This document shows positions 45,086 to 56,914 of a DNA stretch of 64,000 nucleotides, one piece after another; positions within the stretch are counted from its first letter, which is position 1, and each line of letters starts with the position of its first letter. Under the pieces are notes generated by a model. The model saw nothing but the letters and a program-made list of their open reading frames with translations. It was not told where the DNA came from and did not search any database. This DNA comes from Coregonus clupeaformis (Eukaryota; Chordata; Actinopteri; Salmoniformes; Salmonidae). The stretch covers positions 62,965,633-63,029,632 of the forward strand of contig NC_059220.1 in assembly GCF_020615455.1 (NCBI RefSeq). The letters are read 5' to 3'. The position numbers were made by a program, and so were the translations under genes.

Positions 45086-45448
45086 TGTCACGCTCTGGCT
45101 CCGGGACTCTTATTAGTGAGCCAGGGTTGTTATTTTCATTTGGGTATATTTCTATGTTGGATCTAGTTGTTCATTTCTATGTTTGGTTTGCTGTTGATTA
45201 GTCATATGACTCCCAATCGGAGGTAACGAGTGTCAGCTGTCGGCTCGTTATCTCTGATTGGGAGCCATATTTATACTGTGTGTTTTCACCTTGGGGTTGT
45301 GGGTTTTTGTTCCATGTTTCAGTAGTTGTCACTGTTGGACTTCACGAATCGTTCTGTTTCTTGTTTTGTTCGTGCACTTTCATAAATAAAGTCATGTTCG
45401 TTCAACGCGCTGCGTATTGGTCTGCTCCCTTTAAAGACGATCGTGACA
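45086..45448 (+). mobile_element. Solo LTR with perfect 5-bp target duplication
   Basis: The 363-bp block begins tgtcacgctctgg and ends gatcgtgaca. The pentamer gcagc lies directly on both sides (45081-45085, 45449-45453). A TATA-like atatttata near 45268-45276 is followed by aataaa near 45383-45388, the normal LTR order on the plus strand. A solo LTR results when two LTRs recombine and remove the internal region. Confidence 0.93.
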
Positions 45449-45453
45449 GCAGC

Positions 45454-45833
45454 CCTGTTTAAATAGGTTGCCAGGCATTCTGTCTTTCTTTCAAAGCCTA
45501 ATTAAGAACTTGCTGATGCTTCCCGCCATTCCTTGCTTCACGTTACGCCATGATCACACACTTGGGCATTCAGCTGGTACACTCTCGGTGCAGTGAGTCA
45601 GAAAAGAGGGAAATGTTTCACACAGAAACAAGGACGAGCAAGATAACAGGGAGCTTGTGTGTGTATGTGTGTGTATGTGTGTGTGCGTGTTTGTATGTGT
45701 GTGTGTGTGTGTCGCAGCGGTAACAGTGATGTTGTGGGTGGCTGTTTTTTGTGTTTGAGTGCAGAAGTGTGTTTGGGAAAATAATCGAGAGACTACAGTG
45801 ACTTTGGGGGGGTGTCTGCATGTGTGCGTGTGC

Positions 45834-45887
<54 letters not shown>

Positions 45888-46570
45888 AATAGTTTCCCTA
45901 CTTCAGAAAGGAAGGAGGTCCTTCTTTATTTGTTTATGCCCTGCGACCATGGCCCACTCATCCCCCCACATCACGTCACACTAACCGTCTTTTATTTATG
46001 TCAGACCAGAGGCGACTGAGCCCAGCCAGCCGTGATCCACTTCTCCTCTCCATCTGCTCTACCCCGCCTCCCTATTACCAATACATACTGTATACAGTTC
46101 TATTTAAGTTTTCTCCCTCCCTCTACCCATACCTCCCTCTCTTCCCACTATCTAGGGACCAAGGAGAGGACTGCTGTGCTGTGTGAGAGCAGAGGAGCGC
46201 CGAGAGCAGCAAAACTACCATTTGTTCCCCTGTTGTTTTGGCCCTGGTGCGGTGGCTTGATTAACGACGGCGAGAAGTGCTTTGTTCACAGACGACACCC
46301 AATGATTAATGGAAGGGTTAATATGATGAGAGAATTAACGAGGATGTTCACACTGCTGTACACTGCCAAGCCGCAACACATCACAACACAGCAAGCTTTT
46401 GTTCACACCATTGTTTTGTGTTGGATCAACATATATGTCTAGCACCAACTACAGTTAATAGCAGGTGATATTGTAATGGGGCAACACTAAGCTGACTCAA
46501 TGTATATTTGGTTTTAGGCTAATGATCGGTATATTTAGAGTCTCTGTAGTTTAGAGGAGATGAGTCCATC
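45454..46570. other. Unique DNA with two TG microsatellites
   Basis: TG tracts lie at about 45655-45712 (interrupted) and 45834-45884. No gene is recognised, and the open frames over the tracts are simple-repeat artefacts. Positions 46000-46250 are pyrimidine-rich without coding similarity. Confidence 0.5.
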
Positions 46571-46572
46571 TA

Positions 46573-48224
46573 CAGTGCCTTGCAAAAGTATTCATCCCCC
46601 TCTGTGTTTTTCCTATTTTGTTGCATTACAACCTGTAATTTAAATGGATTTTTATTTGGATTTCATGTAATAGACATACACAAAAGAGTCAAAATTGGTG
46701 AAGTAAAAAAAAAATAAAAAAAAACTTGTTTCCAAATTTTTTTTTTTTTAATTACGGAAAAGTGGTGTGTGTATATGTATTCACCCCCTTTGCAATGAAG
46801 CCCCTAAATAAGATCTGGTGCAACCAATTACCTTCAGAAGTCACATAATTAGTTAAATAAAGTCCACCTGTGTCCAATCTAAGTGTCACATGATCTGTCA
46901 CATGATCTCAGTATATATACACCTGTTCTGAAAGGCTCCAGAGTCTGCAACACCACGAAGCAAGGGGCACCACCAAGCAAGCGGCACCATGAAGACCAAG
47001 GAGCTCTCCAAACAGGTCAGTGACAAAGTTGTGGAGATGTACAAATCAGGTTGGGTTTAAAAAATATATCAGAATCTTTGAACATCCCACTGAACACCAT
47101 TAAATCCATTATTTAAAAAAATTGAAAGAATATGGCACCACAATAAACCTGCCAAGAGAGGGCCGCCCACCAAAACTCACGGACAAGGCAAGGAGGGCAT
47201 TAATCAGAGAGGCAACAAAGAGACCAAAGATAACCCTGAAGGAGCTGCAAAGCTCCACAGCGGAGATTGGAGTATCTGTCCATTGGACCACTTTAAGCCG
47301 TACACTCCACAGAGCTGGGCTTTAGAGAAGAGTAGCCAGAAAAAAAGCCATTGCTTAAAGAAAAAATAAGCAAACACGTTTGGTGTTCGCCAAAAGGCAT
47401 GTGGGAGACTCCCCAAACATATGGAAGAAGATACTGTGGTCAGATGAGACTACAATTGAGCTTTTTGGCCATCAAAGAAAACGCTATGTCTGGCGCAAAC
47501 CCAACACCTCTCATAACCCGAGAACACCATCCCAACAATGAAGCATGGTGGTGGCAGCATCATGCTGTGGGGATGTTTTTCATCGGCAGGGACTGGGAAA
47601 CTGGTCAGAATTGAAGGAATGATGGATGGCCCTAAATACAGGGAAATTCTTGAGGGAAACCTTTTTCAGTCTTCCAGTGATTTGAGACTGGGACGGAGGT
47701 TCATCTTCCAGCAGGTCAATGACCCTAAGCATACTGCTAAAGCAACACTCGAGTGATTTAAGGGGAAACATTTAAATGTCTTGGAATGGCCTAGTAAAAG
47801 CCCAGACCTCTATCCAATTGAGAATCTGTGGTTTGACTTAAAGATTGCTGTACACCAGCAGAACCCATCCAACTTGAAGGAGCTGGAGCAGTTTTGCCTT
47901 GAAGAATGGGCAAAATTCCCAGTTGCTAGATGTGCCAAGCTTATAGAGACATACCTCAAGAGACTTGCAGCTGTAATTGCTGCAAAAGGTGGCTCTACAA
48001 AGTATTGACTTTGGGGGGGTGAATAGTTATGCACGCTCAAGTTTTCTGTTTTTTTGTCTTATTTCTTGTTTGTTTCACAATAAAAAATATTTTGCATCTT
48101 CAAAGTGGTAGGCATGTTGTGTAAATCAAATTATACAAACCCCCCAAAAATCTATTTTAATTCCAGGTTGTAAGGCAACAAAATAGGAAAAATGCCAAGG
48201 GGCTGAATACTTTCGCAAGCCACT
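46573..48224 (+). mobile_element. Tc1-like transposon, sixth family (defective)
   Basis: The left end cagtgccttgcaaaagtatt and the right end (tactttcgcaagccactg) are inverted copies, with TA outside both (46571-46572, 48225-48226). Inner repeats are visible near 46775 (tattcaccccctttgcaatg) and 48017 (gggggtgaatagttatgcac). Full length for a Tc1 element is retained. Confidence 0.94.
46989..48008 (+). pseudogene. Tc1-like transposase, sixth family, broken
   Basis: MKTKELSKQVSDKVVEMYKS starts at 46989 and is stopped after WV. Later segments in shifted frames show KRPKITLKELQSSTAEIGVS (second helix-turn-helix) and TIPTMKHGGGSIMLWGCFSS. QQVNDPKHTAKATLE replaces the usual HDNDPKHT so that one catalytic-region residue is altered. 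The end is SPDLYPIENLWFDLK to GGSTKY. Several stops and shifts exclude activity. Confidence 0.92.
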
Positions 48225-48316
48225 GTAAGCTGGAGACACGCACCTTCTGCTCTCTTTTCTGATGGTTTGTTCCTCCAGTTGATTGGTTGATTGATTGATT
48301 TTATAATAAAGTAGAT

Positions 48317-49080
48317 TAGAATAGAGCGTTGGAAGTGGTATAGAATAGAGAGTTGGAAGTGGTAAGAATAGAGAGTTGGAAGTGGTATAGAATAGAGAAT
48401 TGGAAGTGGTATATAATAGAGAGTTGGAAGTGGTATAGAATACAGAGTTAGAAGTGGTATAGAATAGAGAGTTGGAAGCGGTATAGAATAGAGAGTAGGA
48501 AGTGGTATAGAATAGAGCATTGGAAGTGGTATAGAATAGAGAGTTGGAAGTCATATAGAATAGAGTGTTGGAAGTGGTATAGAATAGAGCATTGGAAGTG
48601 GTATAGAATAGAGAGTTGGAAGTGGTATAGAATGAGAGTTGGAAGTGGTATAGAATAGAGCATTGGAAGTGGTATAGAATATAGAGTTGGAAGTCATATA
48701 GAATAGAGTGTTGGAAGTGGTATAGAATAGAGCATTGGAAGTGGTATAGAATAGAGAGTTGGAAGTGGTATAGAATAGAGAGTTGGAAGTGGTATAGAAT
48801 ACAGAGTTGGAAGTGGTATAGAATAGAGAGTTGGAAGTGGTATAGAATAGAGAGTTGGAAGTGGCATAGAATAGAGAGTTGGAAGTGTATAGAATAGAGA
48901 GTTGGAAGTGGTATAGAATAGAGAGTTGGAAATGGTATAGAATAGAGAGTTGGAAATGGTATAGAATAGAGAGTTGGAAATGGTATAGAATAGAAAGTTG
49001 GAAGTGGTATAGAATACAGAGTTGGAAGTGGTATAGAATAGAGAGTTGGAAGTGGTAGAGAATAGAGAGTTAGAAGTGGT
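48317..49080. repeat. 24-bp minisatellite, about 32 copies
   Basis: Tandem copies of tagagagttggaagtggtat plus four bases vary at a few positions (gcgttgg, gcattgg, tcatat variants). The unit length is a multiple of three, so the minus strand stays open for over 300 codons and would read LYSIPLPT-like octapeptides. There is no evidence that this frame is a gene. Arrays of this length are usually variable between individuals. Confidence 0.95.
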
Positions 49081-49517
49081 AAACAGGCCAAGATACAGTT
49101 TAAGACTTAAAGTCTTAAATGTTTTTACACTTGCCTTGTGAGGTATCTCTACAATAAGTAAGAAAGAAAAGGATAAATAGCTTTTTCTATCCGTTTGCTC
49201 CACCCAGTCTTTCTTTCCAGCCAATAGGGATGATTTGTAACCTCGCTACCTGTGTCACATGTTTCTCCCTCCTAACACGCTTCGATTCACCCACAGACCT
49301 GGAAATTATGTGATGTTTTGCGAGGATCGACAAATAATAGCCATCTCATAAAAATGTGTCACAATGAAGGGTACATTTTATTGACATTTAAAGGCTATCA
49401 ACTCCCACCACTTTAAGGAGTCCAATCACTCAAACAGCTATATGCCTGGAGACAAGAGGGAGAACCATATAGCTCCTAGGAAGGACTGTGTTGATGTGAT
49501 ACAGAGGCACCCATATG
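49081..49517. other. Unique DNA, nothing recognised
   Basis: Ordinary sequence after the minisatellite without coding or repeat signal. Confidence 0.4.
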
Positions 49518-49588
49518 TTGTGTCCCACAGGGCACACTATTCCCTTTATAGTGCACTACTTTCGACCACATGGAGCCATTTGGGACAG
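49518..49588. repeat. Half copy of a palindromic salmonid short repeat
   Basis: Contains gggcacactattccctttat, tagtgcactactttcgacca and catttgggac. The full palindromic form of the same repeat occurs at 51591-51700 and 59294-59402. Confidence 0.75.
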
Positions 49589-51590
49589 CCGATAGTGCAG
49601 AGCAATTCTGCGCAGTGCAGGACTGCATCATTGTTTAATCAACTGAATCAATGCAAGTGTGACCTGACCAGGAAATATCTCTTTAAATTCTTATCCAAAG
49701 CCCAATTTAATTTGACTGCCTTCAACCCCTTTTAACCCAAGCTCTTGAAGGCACTTTTAAATGATCAGTCGATGTGAACAGTAAAAACTCAAATAGTTGA
49801 AACAGAGCAATGACATATACATTACATTTACATTTACATTTACATTTGACCAGACAGGCCTTTTAAAATACGTTGAACATAGTGTCCTCAGAAAACCGAT
49901 TCCCTTTCATATTCGTTCACATACAAAGCACAGAGGCATCACAAACAATGAGTTGAACTGTTCTATTTGCCTCAGCCATTAAATAGAAATCAATGCAGAA
50001 AAAAAAAAAACGATTGAAACCGACAGTTCTACCTAAACAAAACCCAACACGGTGAATGCACTGCTGTACACGGCCAATGCCTGTGGAAACTGAAGGCGCT
50101 TCAATTCAATCTGCTCTCACCTGATGCACCGTGTCTCATTCAAGGACAAGCAGAGTGAATGAGAAGTAGCATCCCCACCGCTAACAACCAGAGGGGCTCT
50201 CTTCTTCAACTCGCTTGAATGGTTGACTTACAGGCCAATTCAGGGCCAAGAAGAACAGTCCCTCCCTCCCTCCCTCCCTCTTCCAATGAGAGCACTGAGT
50301 TGTGTTGGCATGCTTGTTTTTGTGCTTGAGTTTACGTGTCTTTGTATGTGTGTGTGTGTGTGTGTGTGTGAGTGCGTGGGCATACCTATACATTACCGTG
50401 CTGATGTGTCTATGCAGCAGGGGAGAAAGGAGGCAAACAACATTATGTGGTGGGATGTGATTTCATCAGCACTCACACACACACACACACTCAGAGCATT
50501 GTGTGGCAGAGTGAGAGCTCTCTCACACACAGAGGATTCTGAGTTGAGTGATGTTGATGGTCATATGGCCCCTCATGTAAAACACCACAGCACAGCTACT
50601 TCATCTGCCTCAGATACAAACCAGAGGATAAATTAGATGTAAATAAATCAAAGTCTATGGGATTTTTCTAGGAGGCTTGAATAACAATGGTTGGCAACAC
50701 AGTAGTAGCTTGGGGTGAGTCACTCCTACCCTAGCCCTTGTGATGTCATTCATTGTGGCAATTATGCAAAGGTTTGTCAATCAATAATTCTGTAAATAGG
50801 GAATAAGTTCAGCTAGCCTTAATTGATTGATTGATCATCTTTATTTCACTTACTTTACACTTTTTGCTAACACATTCTGAGGTAAATACATATGCCTTAT
50901 AACATCCATTACAAAACATTTTATGATACACAAGTTTTATAAAACTAACTATAAGTGGCCATTGTAGCTTATAAGTAGTTATAACTTCCTTTATAATGCT
51001 ACATACTGTAGTTACTCTTTAATGCCTTATACGCATCATGTATTCTAGCTATTCTCGCAGGCCATCAACATTTTTTGGGTAGATGACAACTCATTCAAAT
51101 ATCAATCACAAAATGGTTGCTTCTCTGGCGTCTTTGCCCAGTGGTGACATTTCTCCATAATACACAAGATGCTAAAAGACTAAATGGAGAGTTTGTAGTC
51201 ATGATTGAATACATCTCTTTTCGTGCTGCAGACAAAGACCACCCCTGGGGCCAACTAGCGAGCATAGAGAATGGTGTGTTCGGTGAACCAAAACAACAAA
51301 ATGACTTGTTGTTCTGGCGGTGCACATCAAAACCAGGTGCACTCACTCCAAAATGGACAGTGCAGAACCAAGGTCCCAGCTTGTTATCATCAGCCTGAAA
51401 CTGCACCCGACTAAATAACAGAAAGCAAAAAGCAATGTGTGGACCCCACTTCAAGTTGTTGCATCAAAGAATAGCAATTTGGAAAAAGGGCCTGGTCGAA
51501 TGATGGAAATAATATTTTTCGTTTGTGACCTCTATCGTTTATGACTGAAGTCAGAGAGAGAGTGGCGGTAGACACGGATACATTTATGTG
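49589..51590. other. Mostly unique DNA with simple repeats
   Basis: An (acattt)n run lies at 49820-49848, (CCCT)n at 50259-50280, (TG)n at 50346-50370 and (CA)n at 50474-50490. No gene is recognised; open frames at 50181-50636 and 51095-51454 have no known family. Confidence 0.45.
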
Positions 51591-51700
51591 AGTCCCAAAT
51601 GGCACTCTATTACCTTAGTGCACTACTTTTGACCAGGGACCATAGGGCTCTGGTCAAAAGTAGTGCTATGTATAAGGAATAGGGTGCCGTTTGGGATGCA
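51591..51700. repeat. Palindromic short interspersed repeat (foldback)
   Basis: The left arm tcccaaatggcactctatta and tagtgcactacttttgacca pairs with the right arm tggtcaaaagtagtgct and aatagggtgccgtttggga around a short centre (gggaccatagggct). The whole would fold into a hairpin of about 110 nt. Confidence 0.88.
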
Positions 51701-51804
51701 ACCACCTGACTCTATTTAAAAACATTTAGTAACTGAGGGGGTATTGAATTTCTGCCATACAGTGTATTACATAGAAGCCAAAGGCGCTCAGAAGATTGAG
51801 TTGG

Positions 51805-51985
51805 AGCGCCTTTAAAGGGAAAAAACACTAAAAAACTATATTATAGTATTTTTTTTGTCCACTGTTGATACAGTCCCACAATGTTTTGCATGTCAGCAGT
51901 GACATTTTCAAGATATTGGACTTTCAAGAAGCAAAGTGTCACCGGCCACATTGTGATAATGCAAAATACAAAACAATACCAAAAT
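51805..51985. repeat. Interspersed repeat, copy 1 of a pair
   Basis: Shares cagtcccacaatgttttgca, tgtcagcagt and caagaagcaaagtgtcac with 54405-54560, in the same order and orientation. No tRNA-like head or inverted termini are seen, so the class is unknown. Confidence 0.75.
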
Positions 51986-52739
51986 ATAGTTTGAGTGTAT
52001 TTTCCCTTTAACCTCTCTCCCCTGCTTCTCTGCTGTTTGTGAAATCAATTGTTCCCCAGTTAACATCCACAGTATTGATAATGGAATAATTATGAATGGG
52101 GTGTATGTTGTTGATTTGCACAAATGCAATCACATTGGAGAAGGATTAAGATTGCCACTTAGAAACCAAAGCACACAGAGTTTTCTAATACATTTTACAA
52201 AATTGATCTTTGAGATGGAGTTTGCTAATGAGGTTGATCCACTCTACCCGGTTTTGAGCTTCAATTGGCAAACTAGCGCTCCACTGAAGCCCTTCCCTCA
52301 GCTCATCCAAATGAACATTCATGATAGAATGGAAAATAGTTTTTCTATGACAAATTGAGAACATCTGCATGCATTGGTGGAATTGTCTGTGACTAAATGG
52401 ATATGTAGACTATTTTCTGTAAATAAATGTACAGTAAACAGATGTAGACTACTTTCAAACGAAACATATTGTAGCCTGCTTCTGACATGTCCTGATGTCC
52501 ACTACCAGATGGACATTACAATACTAACAATCTAAATAGCACATAATGTAGAGGTATGATACACAAATGAACAATTAACTTGGTCAAGACAACAGATTTA
52601 CCACTACTGTAGATTTCAGACAACCAGCCAGACTGCTTTCCCCTCTGCAAAGCCCATTATTACAGCTAGCCTGACAGACATGCGATGGATGAGGCCCGGC
52701 AAATGATAACATATTTCTGGAAATAAAGTTATCACTTCC
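51986..52739. other. Unique DNA, nothing recognised
   Basis: AT-rich sequence without coding or repeat signal that I can support. Confidence 0.4.
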
Positions 52740-52747
52740 CTTATCAC

Positions 52748-53142
52748 CAGAGGTGGGACAAAGTCATTGTTATGCAAGTCACAAGTAAGTCTCAAGTCTT
52801 TGCCCTCGAGTCCCGAGTCAAGTCGAGTCAAAGATGAGGCAAGTCCCAAGTCGAGTCAAAAGTCAAAGCCATCAAGTCTCAAGTCGAGTCCAAAGTCCTA
52901 CATTTTAGTTTCGAGTCATTTCAAGTCCTCTTAGCAAGCCTTTGCAAGTCATTACAAGTCCTCGTAGCAAGTCTTCTCGAGTCATAAGGCGCAAGTCCAA
53001 GTCAAGTCACGAGTCATTGATGTTAAAGTCCAAGTCGAGTTGCAAGTCTTTGTACATTTTGTCGAGTCGAGTCTGAAGTCATCAAATTCATGACTCGAGT
53101 CTGACTCGAGTCCAAGTCACATGACTCGAGTCCACACCTCTG
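52748..53142. mobile_element. hAT-like MITE rich in aagtcgagtc words, 8-bp target duplication
   Basis: The ends cagaggtgg and ccacacctctg are inverted. The octamer cttatcac lies directly on both sides (52740-52747, 53143-53150), a perfect 8-bp duplication. Nearly the whole 395 bp consists of irregular copies of caagtcgagtc-like words, on both strands near the right end. Such arrays could bind transposase many times. No coding frame is present. Confidence 0.92.
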
Positions 53143-53150
53143 CTTATCAC

Positions 53151-53901
53151 TAGGGAGATAAAATCAATGATGGACCTGTATACCTTCCGTTTGGGTAGTC
53201 CAGGGTAGAGAAAGCGTCACATCTTTCACTATATCCTGTCCTATTCAGTTCCATTTTCAAATGTCTTTTAAATATTTTGGGAGTATTACTTCCAGCCAAT
53301 TAGTAACTACTGTTCACCAAGTCCTGTGTGTTCTCAGTTAATCACCTGCTTGAATACATATTTTGGAAATGACTGAGCTGAATTTGTAGTGCTGCCAAAC
53401 TCCCAAGCTTGAGAAGCTTAAAGTAAACGTGTTATTTCAAGGTGTAGCATAAGGAGAAAAAGATGTGCTTGACTTAGGCAGGAGTAGCTGAGTACCGGGG
53501 CAGCTGAGTACCGGCACCTAAAATGGTCTACTGCTTGGCAGTTTATATCTATATATATTGCCAGGGAGGTAAGGGCATGTACACATGGCTTTATGGTTGT
53601 TGTTTTTTCAAGGGAAGAAAAACTAAACAGGACTTCTTGGTGCATGGTCGGTCGGTAATGGAGGCCGAGGTGACAGATGACATGTCTTGGAGACGCAGGG
53701 TGACTGGTGTGAAAGGTAACGGATGTTTCCCTCAGAGAGAACGCCCGAGTGTTCTATCTGTCATCATCAGAAGCACAAGACATGCTGGGAGCCATGGCAA
53801 TAGGGGAGAGAGGAAAGGCTATGTCCCAAATCTCTCAAATGGCTCGCTACAGGTACAGTATATTTACACACTCTGATCTGAAAGGAGTGGGGGTAACTAA
53901 A
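53151..53901. other. Unique DNA, nothing recognised
   Basis: The open frame at 53523-53876 has no known family. A short (TA)n-like run sits at 53548-53560. Confidence 0.4.
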
Positions 53902-54045
53902 GGTCCTCTGTAGCTCAGCTGGTAGAGCACGGCGCTTGTAACGCCAAAGTAGTGGGTTCGATCCCCGGGACCACCCATACACAAAAAATGTATGCACGCA
54001 TGACTGTAAGTCGCTTTGGATAAAAGCGTCTGCTAAATGGCATAT
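53902..54045 (+). mobile_element. tRNA-derived SINE with L2-like tail
   Basis: Head gtagctcagctggtagagc, B box gggttcgatccccggga, anticodon-like TGT, then a linker and the tail tgtaagtcgctttggataaa and gcgtctgctaaatggcat. It nearly matches the SINE at 34712-34856 in the opposite orientation. It is not a tRNA gene, since the linker and tail belong to the SINE and the anticodon stem has mismatches. Confidence 0.93.
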
Positions 54046-54404
54046 TTTTTTTATTTTTTAAAGCCTAATGTTGTCTCCTGTCTTTCTGGATGAGTCACTA
54101 TGAACAGACAGCGACAACGAAAGGAGTAATTACATTTGAGTTGGGCTATAGATGAAGATGTCCTTCAATACAGCACATATGCTGTATAGAGATTCCATAC
54201 CTGACATATGTGAGTGATTCATGTATACATTTCCCAGATGCTTCATGAAAAGCCCATACTTATCTTATGGCCCTTTTTGGTCTACAGACATAGTTGATTC
54301 CCTGCTAATATTACTTAAATGCATCTGGGTATTCGTTCATTACTGCATTGATGACCAGACTTGTTTGAAATATATCATGACACCAAATTGTTCCCAGCCA
54401 TTTA
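54046..54404. other. Unique DNA, nothing recognised
   Basis: No coding or repeat signal. Confidence 0.4.
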
Positions 54405-54560
54405 AAGGAAAACTCCACTCCAAAACTATATTTTGGTGTTGTTTCATTAGTCCGCTTTTACAGTCCCAAAATGTTTTGCATGTCAGCAGTCAAGTTTAAC
54501 ATATTATCAAGAAGCAAAGTGTCACTTACCACCATCATGATAATGATACAAAATGAATCA
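54405..54560. repeat. Interspersed repeat, copy 2 of a pair
   Basis: Contains aaaactatattttggtgttg, cagtcccaaaatgttttgca, tgtcagcagtcaag and caagaagcaaagtgtcac. These parallel 51805-51985. Confidence 0.75.
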
Positions 54561-56443
54561 TATGATGCAAAACACATCATCATGATGATGTGGCAAGTAA
54601 CACTGCTCCCTTTTCCAAAGACATTATCACCATCTCAAATGACATTTCGATGAAGGATTCACCTTTTCACTGTCACAGCAGAACATACAAGCAATTTTTC
54701 ACCATTTCCTTTTGACTCCTCTTCCGCTAGCTTTATCTGTCAGGTGTCATTCAGGTATCATTTTTTATGCCTGAAACAAAAGGAGGGAAAATGGCTGCCA
54801 GAGCGGCAACGCTTCAACGGAACATCTGTGCCCCCTCTCTGAGAGCCTTGATGTGCCTCTACCAGTCTCTGACTTCATCCACGCCCCAGTGAATGAAAGG
54901 TGACAAGAAAAATAAAGTGATCGCCCCCCGTTGCGAGTTTGGCAGCGCCAGGCGTCACTCAAAAGCTGGCTGTTCGCATGGCACTCACAGGGCCCGGGAA
55001 ACTTCACAGCAAGACCAAACAACAGAAGAAAGAGATTAGGGGAAGAAAGACTAACACATATATGAAAGGAAAGACAAACAGACAATCATAGTTCAGATAG
55101 CAGCAAAGACAGGCCTAATTAGATGGTCTTATCAGTGGAGTGAAATGAAGAGTTGCTTGCTTGAGGCCAGTCAACCTCTACGCCCAGCCCTGCAGAATGT
55201 AAATGCTTTGGAACGTCACTCAGCCAAGCACGGCATAGCATAATGAAAGTGCACCGCCACCACCCACTTCTGTTTATATACGCGGCTTTGACAGATGCAG
55301 TGATGGTGTGTTGTTGTTGTTGTTGTTGTTTAGCTTTTTGTGCTGGCGGGCATCAAGGCAGCTAAAAGGAAAAACTTGGAACCCAACCAGCATATTTGAC
55401 ACCATTGTTTTAGAAGTGGCAAGAAGTACGTGAGGATGGAGGGGGCGGGAGAAGTGTCCACAAAATACAGCTTACAGATATTTTTTTTATAAATAATTAT
55501 GATAAAATGCTTAAAAATTAAGTGTATTAATTAATTTAACATCTGAAAATGTTTAAAACAAGACAAATCTGAGGGGGCACGTGCCATTGTGCCCCCTATG
55601 GGCATGACACCTATGTTTGACACCCTCCACAGAGATGAATGCTGTAATAGAAGTTTCTTTCTGGGGTCTTTCCATCACTTTTAATGGCAAATGTAAGTAG
55701 GTTTTCCGAGAGCAGCTTCCCAACAGGAGGCAGCCTGCTTCAGTGGCGTGTGGACTTGTAACAGCCAGTGGCTGGTATAAGTTATAGTCTAAATAGAGAA
55801 AACTGCACATAAGAGTAGTTCAATCATCTTAATGGCACCAAGTAGCAGTGATGTAAGGGTTCACAGTGTTGTGAGTCACACAGCCAAATAGCATGGTGAT
55901 ATGAACTTGGTGACACTATCACACCAACACCCTCACTAATAATACTATGGATTGAAAGAGCTGATTATTTGGATTGCAAATTCATTAGAGTTGTGTCAGA
56001 ACATAGTGTCATTATTTTAATTAAAATCGATTGACATGTCATTCTAAACCCCTTTTCAAAATGTATTTCCATTTGAATCCATGGTAGTGTCACTGTGACA
56101 TCACCTAGTGTTTATTTTTTATCTATTTTTTTACACATTTTGTTGAAAATGGCCATAAGCTCTGCATTTGCTATCCAGCCTATCCTTTGTGATGATTCTG
56201 ATGCACAAAGAAGTATGAAATCCCTCTCCCAAACACCTGGGCTTCATGTTAACACAGGAACTGTGTTATTAACCTTGTTATTTCAGGCCATTAATTGAAA
56301 TAGCCGGGAGCCATGCCTCTGAATATCAGGTCACTGGGAAAAGCCAAGTAACTAATGCCTTTATGGCGTTCCAATGATAATACATTGGGTGGCAGGAATA
56401 TTAAGATGAGATTCGGTAGCAGGAAAATGGGGAGTTTAAGTTA
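54561..56443. other. Mostly unique DNA
   Basis: A (TTG)n tract lies at about 55308-55332. The open frame at 54765-55085 and others have no recognised family. No gene is supported. Confidence 0.4.
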
Positions 56444-56914
56444 GAAAATATTTCAAACCCATTCCTTTGCCTCTGTGAGCCATGTGTGGTGCCTCCCGGT
56501 ATCATTTACATTTACGTCATTTAGCAGACGCTCTTATCCAGAGTGACTTACAAATAGGTGCATTCACCTTATAGCCAGTGGGATAACCACTTTACAATGT
56601 TAAAAGTTATTTTTTCATTTTTTTTGTGATTTTTTTTTAAATGTTTTTTTTTTTTTGGGGTGGGGGGGGTAGAAGGATTACTTTATCCTATCCCAGGTAT
56701 TCCTTAAAGAGGTGGGGTTTCAAATGTCTCCGGAAGGTGGTGAGTGACTCCGCTGTCCTGGCGTCGTGAGGGAGCTTGTTCCACCATTGGGGACACACAG
56801 GACCTTGTAAAAATCATACCGCCAGTGGCAAATTTTCACAAGGTCCTGTGTGATGTTACCGGGAGGCACCACACATGGCTCACAGAGGCAAAGGAATGGG
56901 TTTGAAATATTTTC
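56444..56914. repeat. 58-bp perfect inverted repeat enclosing an L2 tail
   Basis: Positions 56444-56501 and 56857-56914 are exact reverse complements over 58 bases. The right side also has a 14-bp stem (acacaggaccttgt at 56795-56808 with 56838-56851). Between the arms lies the 3' end of an L2 LINE. No target duplication characteristic of a DNA transposon is evident. Confidence 0.93.
56504..56792 (-). mobile_element. L2 LINE 3' end
   Basis: The minus strand encodes PQWWNKLPHDARTAESLTTF, then RRHLKPHLFKEY and a stop. A C/A-rich 3' untranslated part and the tail gtctgctaaatgacgtaaat follow. The peptide equals that of the L2 fragment at 6390-6896. The tail is the one carried by the SINEs in this window. 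Confidence 0.9.

Noticed and set aside
48126..49224. Repeat protein with LYSIPLPT-like units
   Set aside because: The frame stays open only because the 24-bp minisatellite unit is divisible by three; no promoter or family supports it.
53902..53975. tRNA-Thr-like sequence with A and B boxes
   Set aside because: The SINE linker and tail follow, and the same sequence recurs inverted at 34712-34856.
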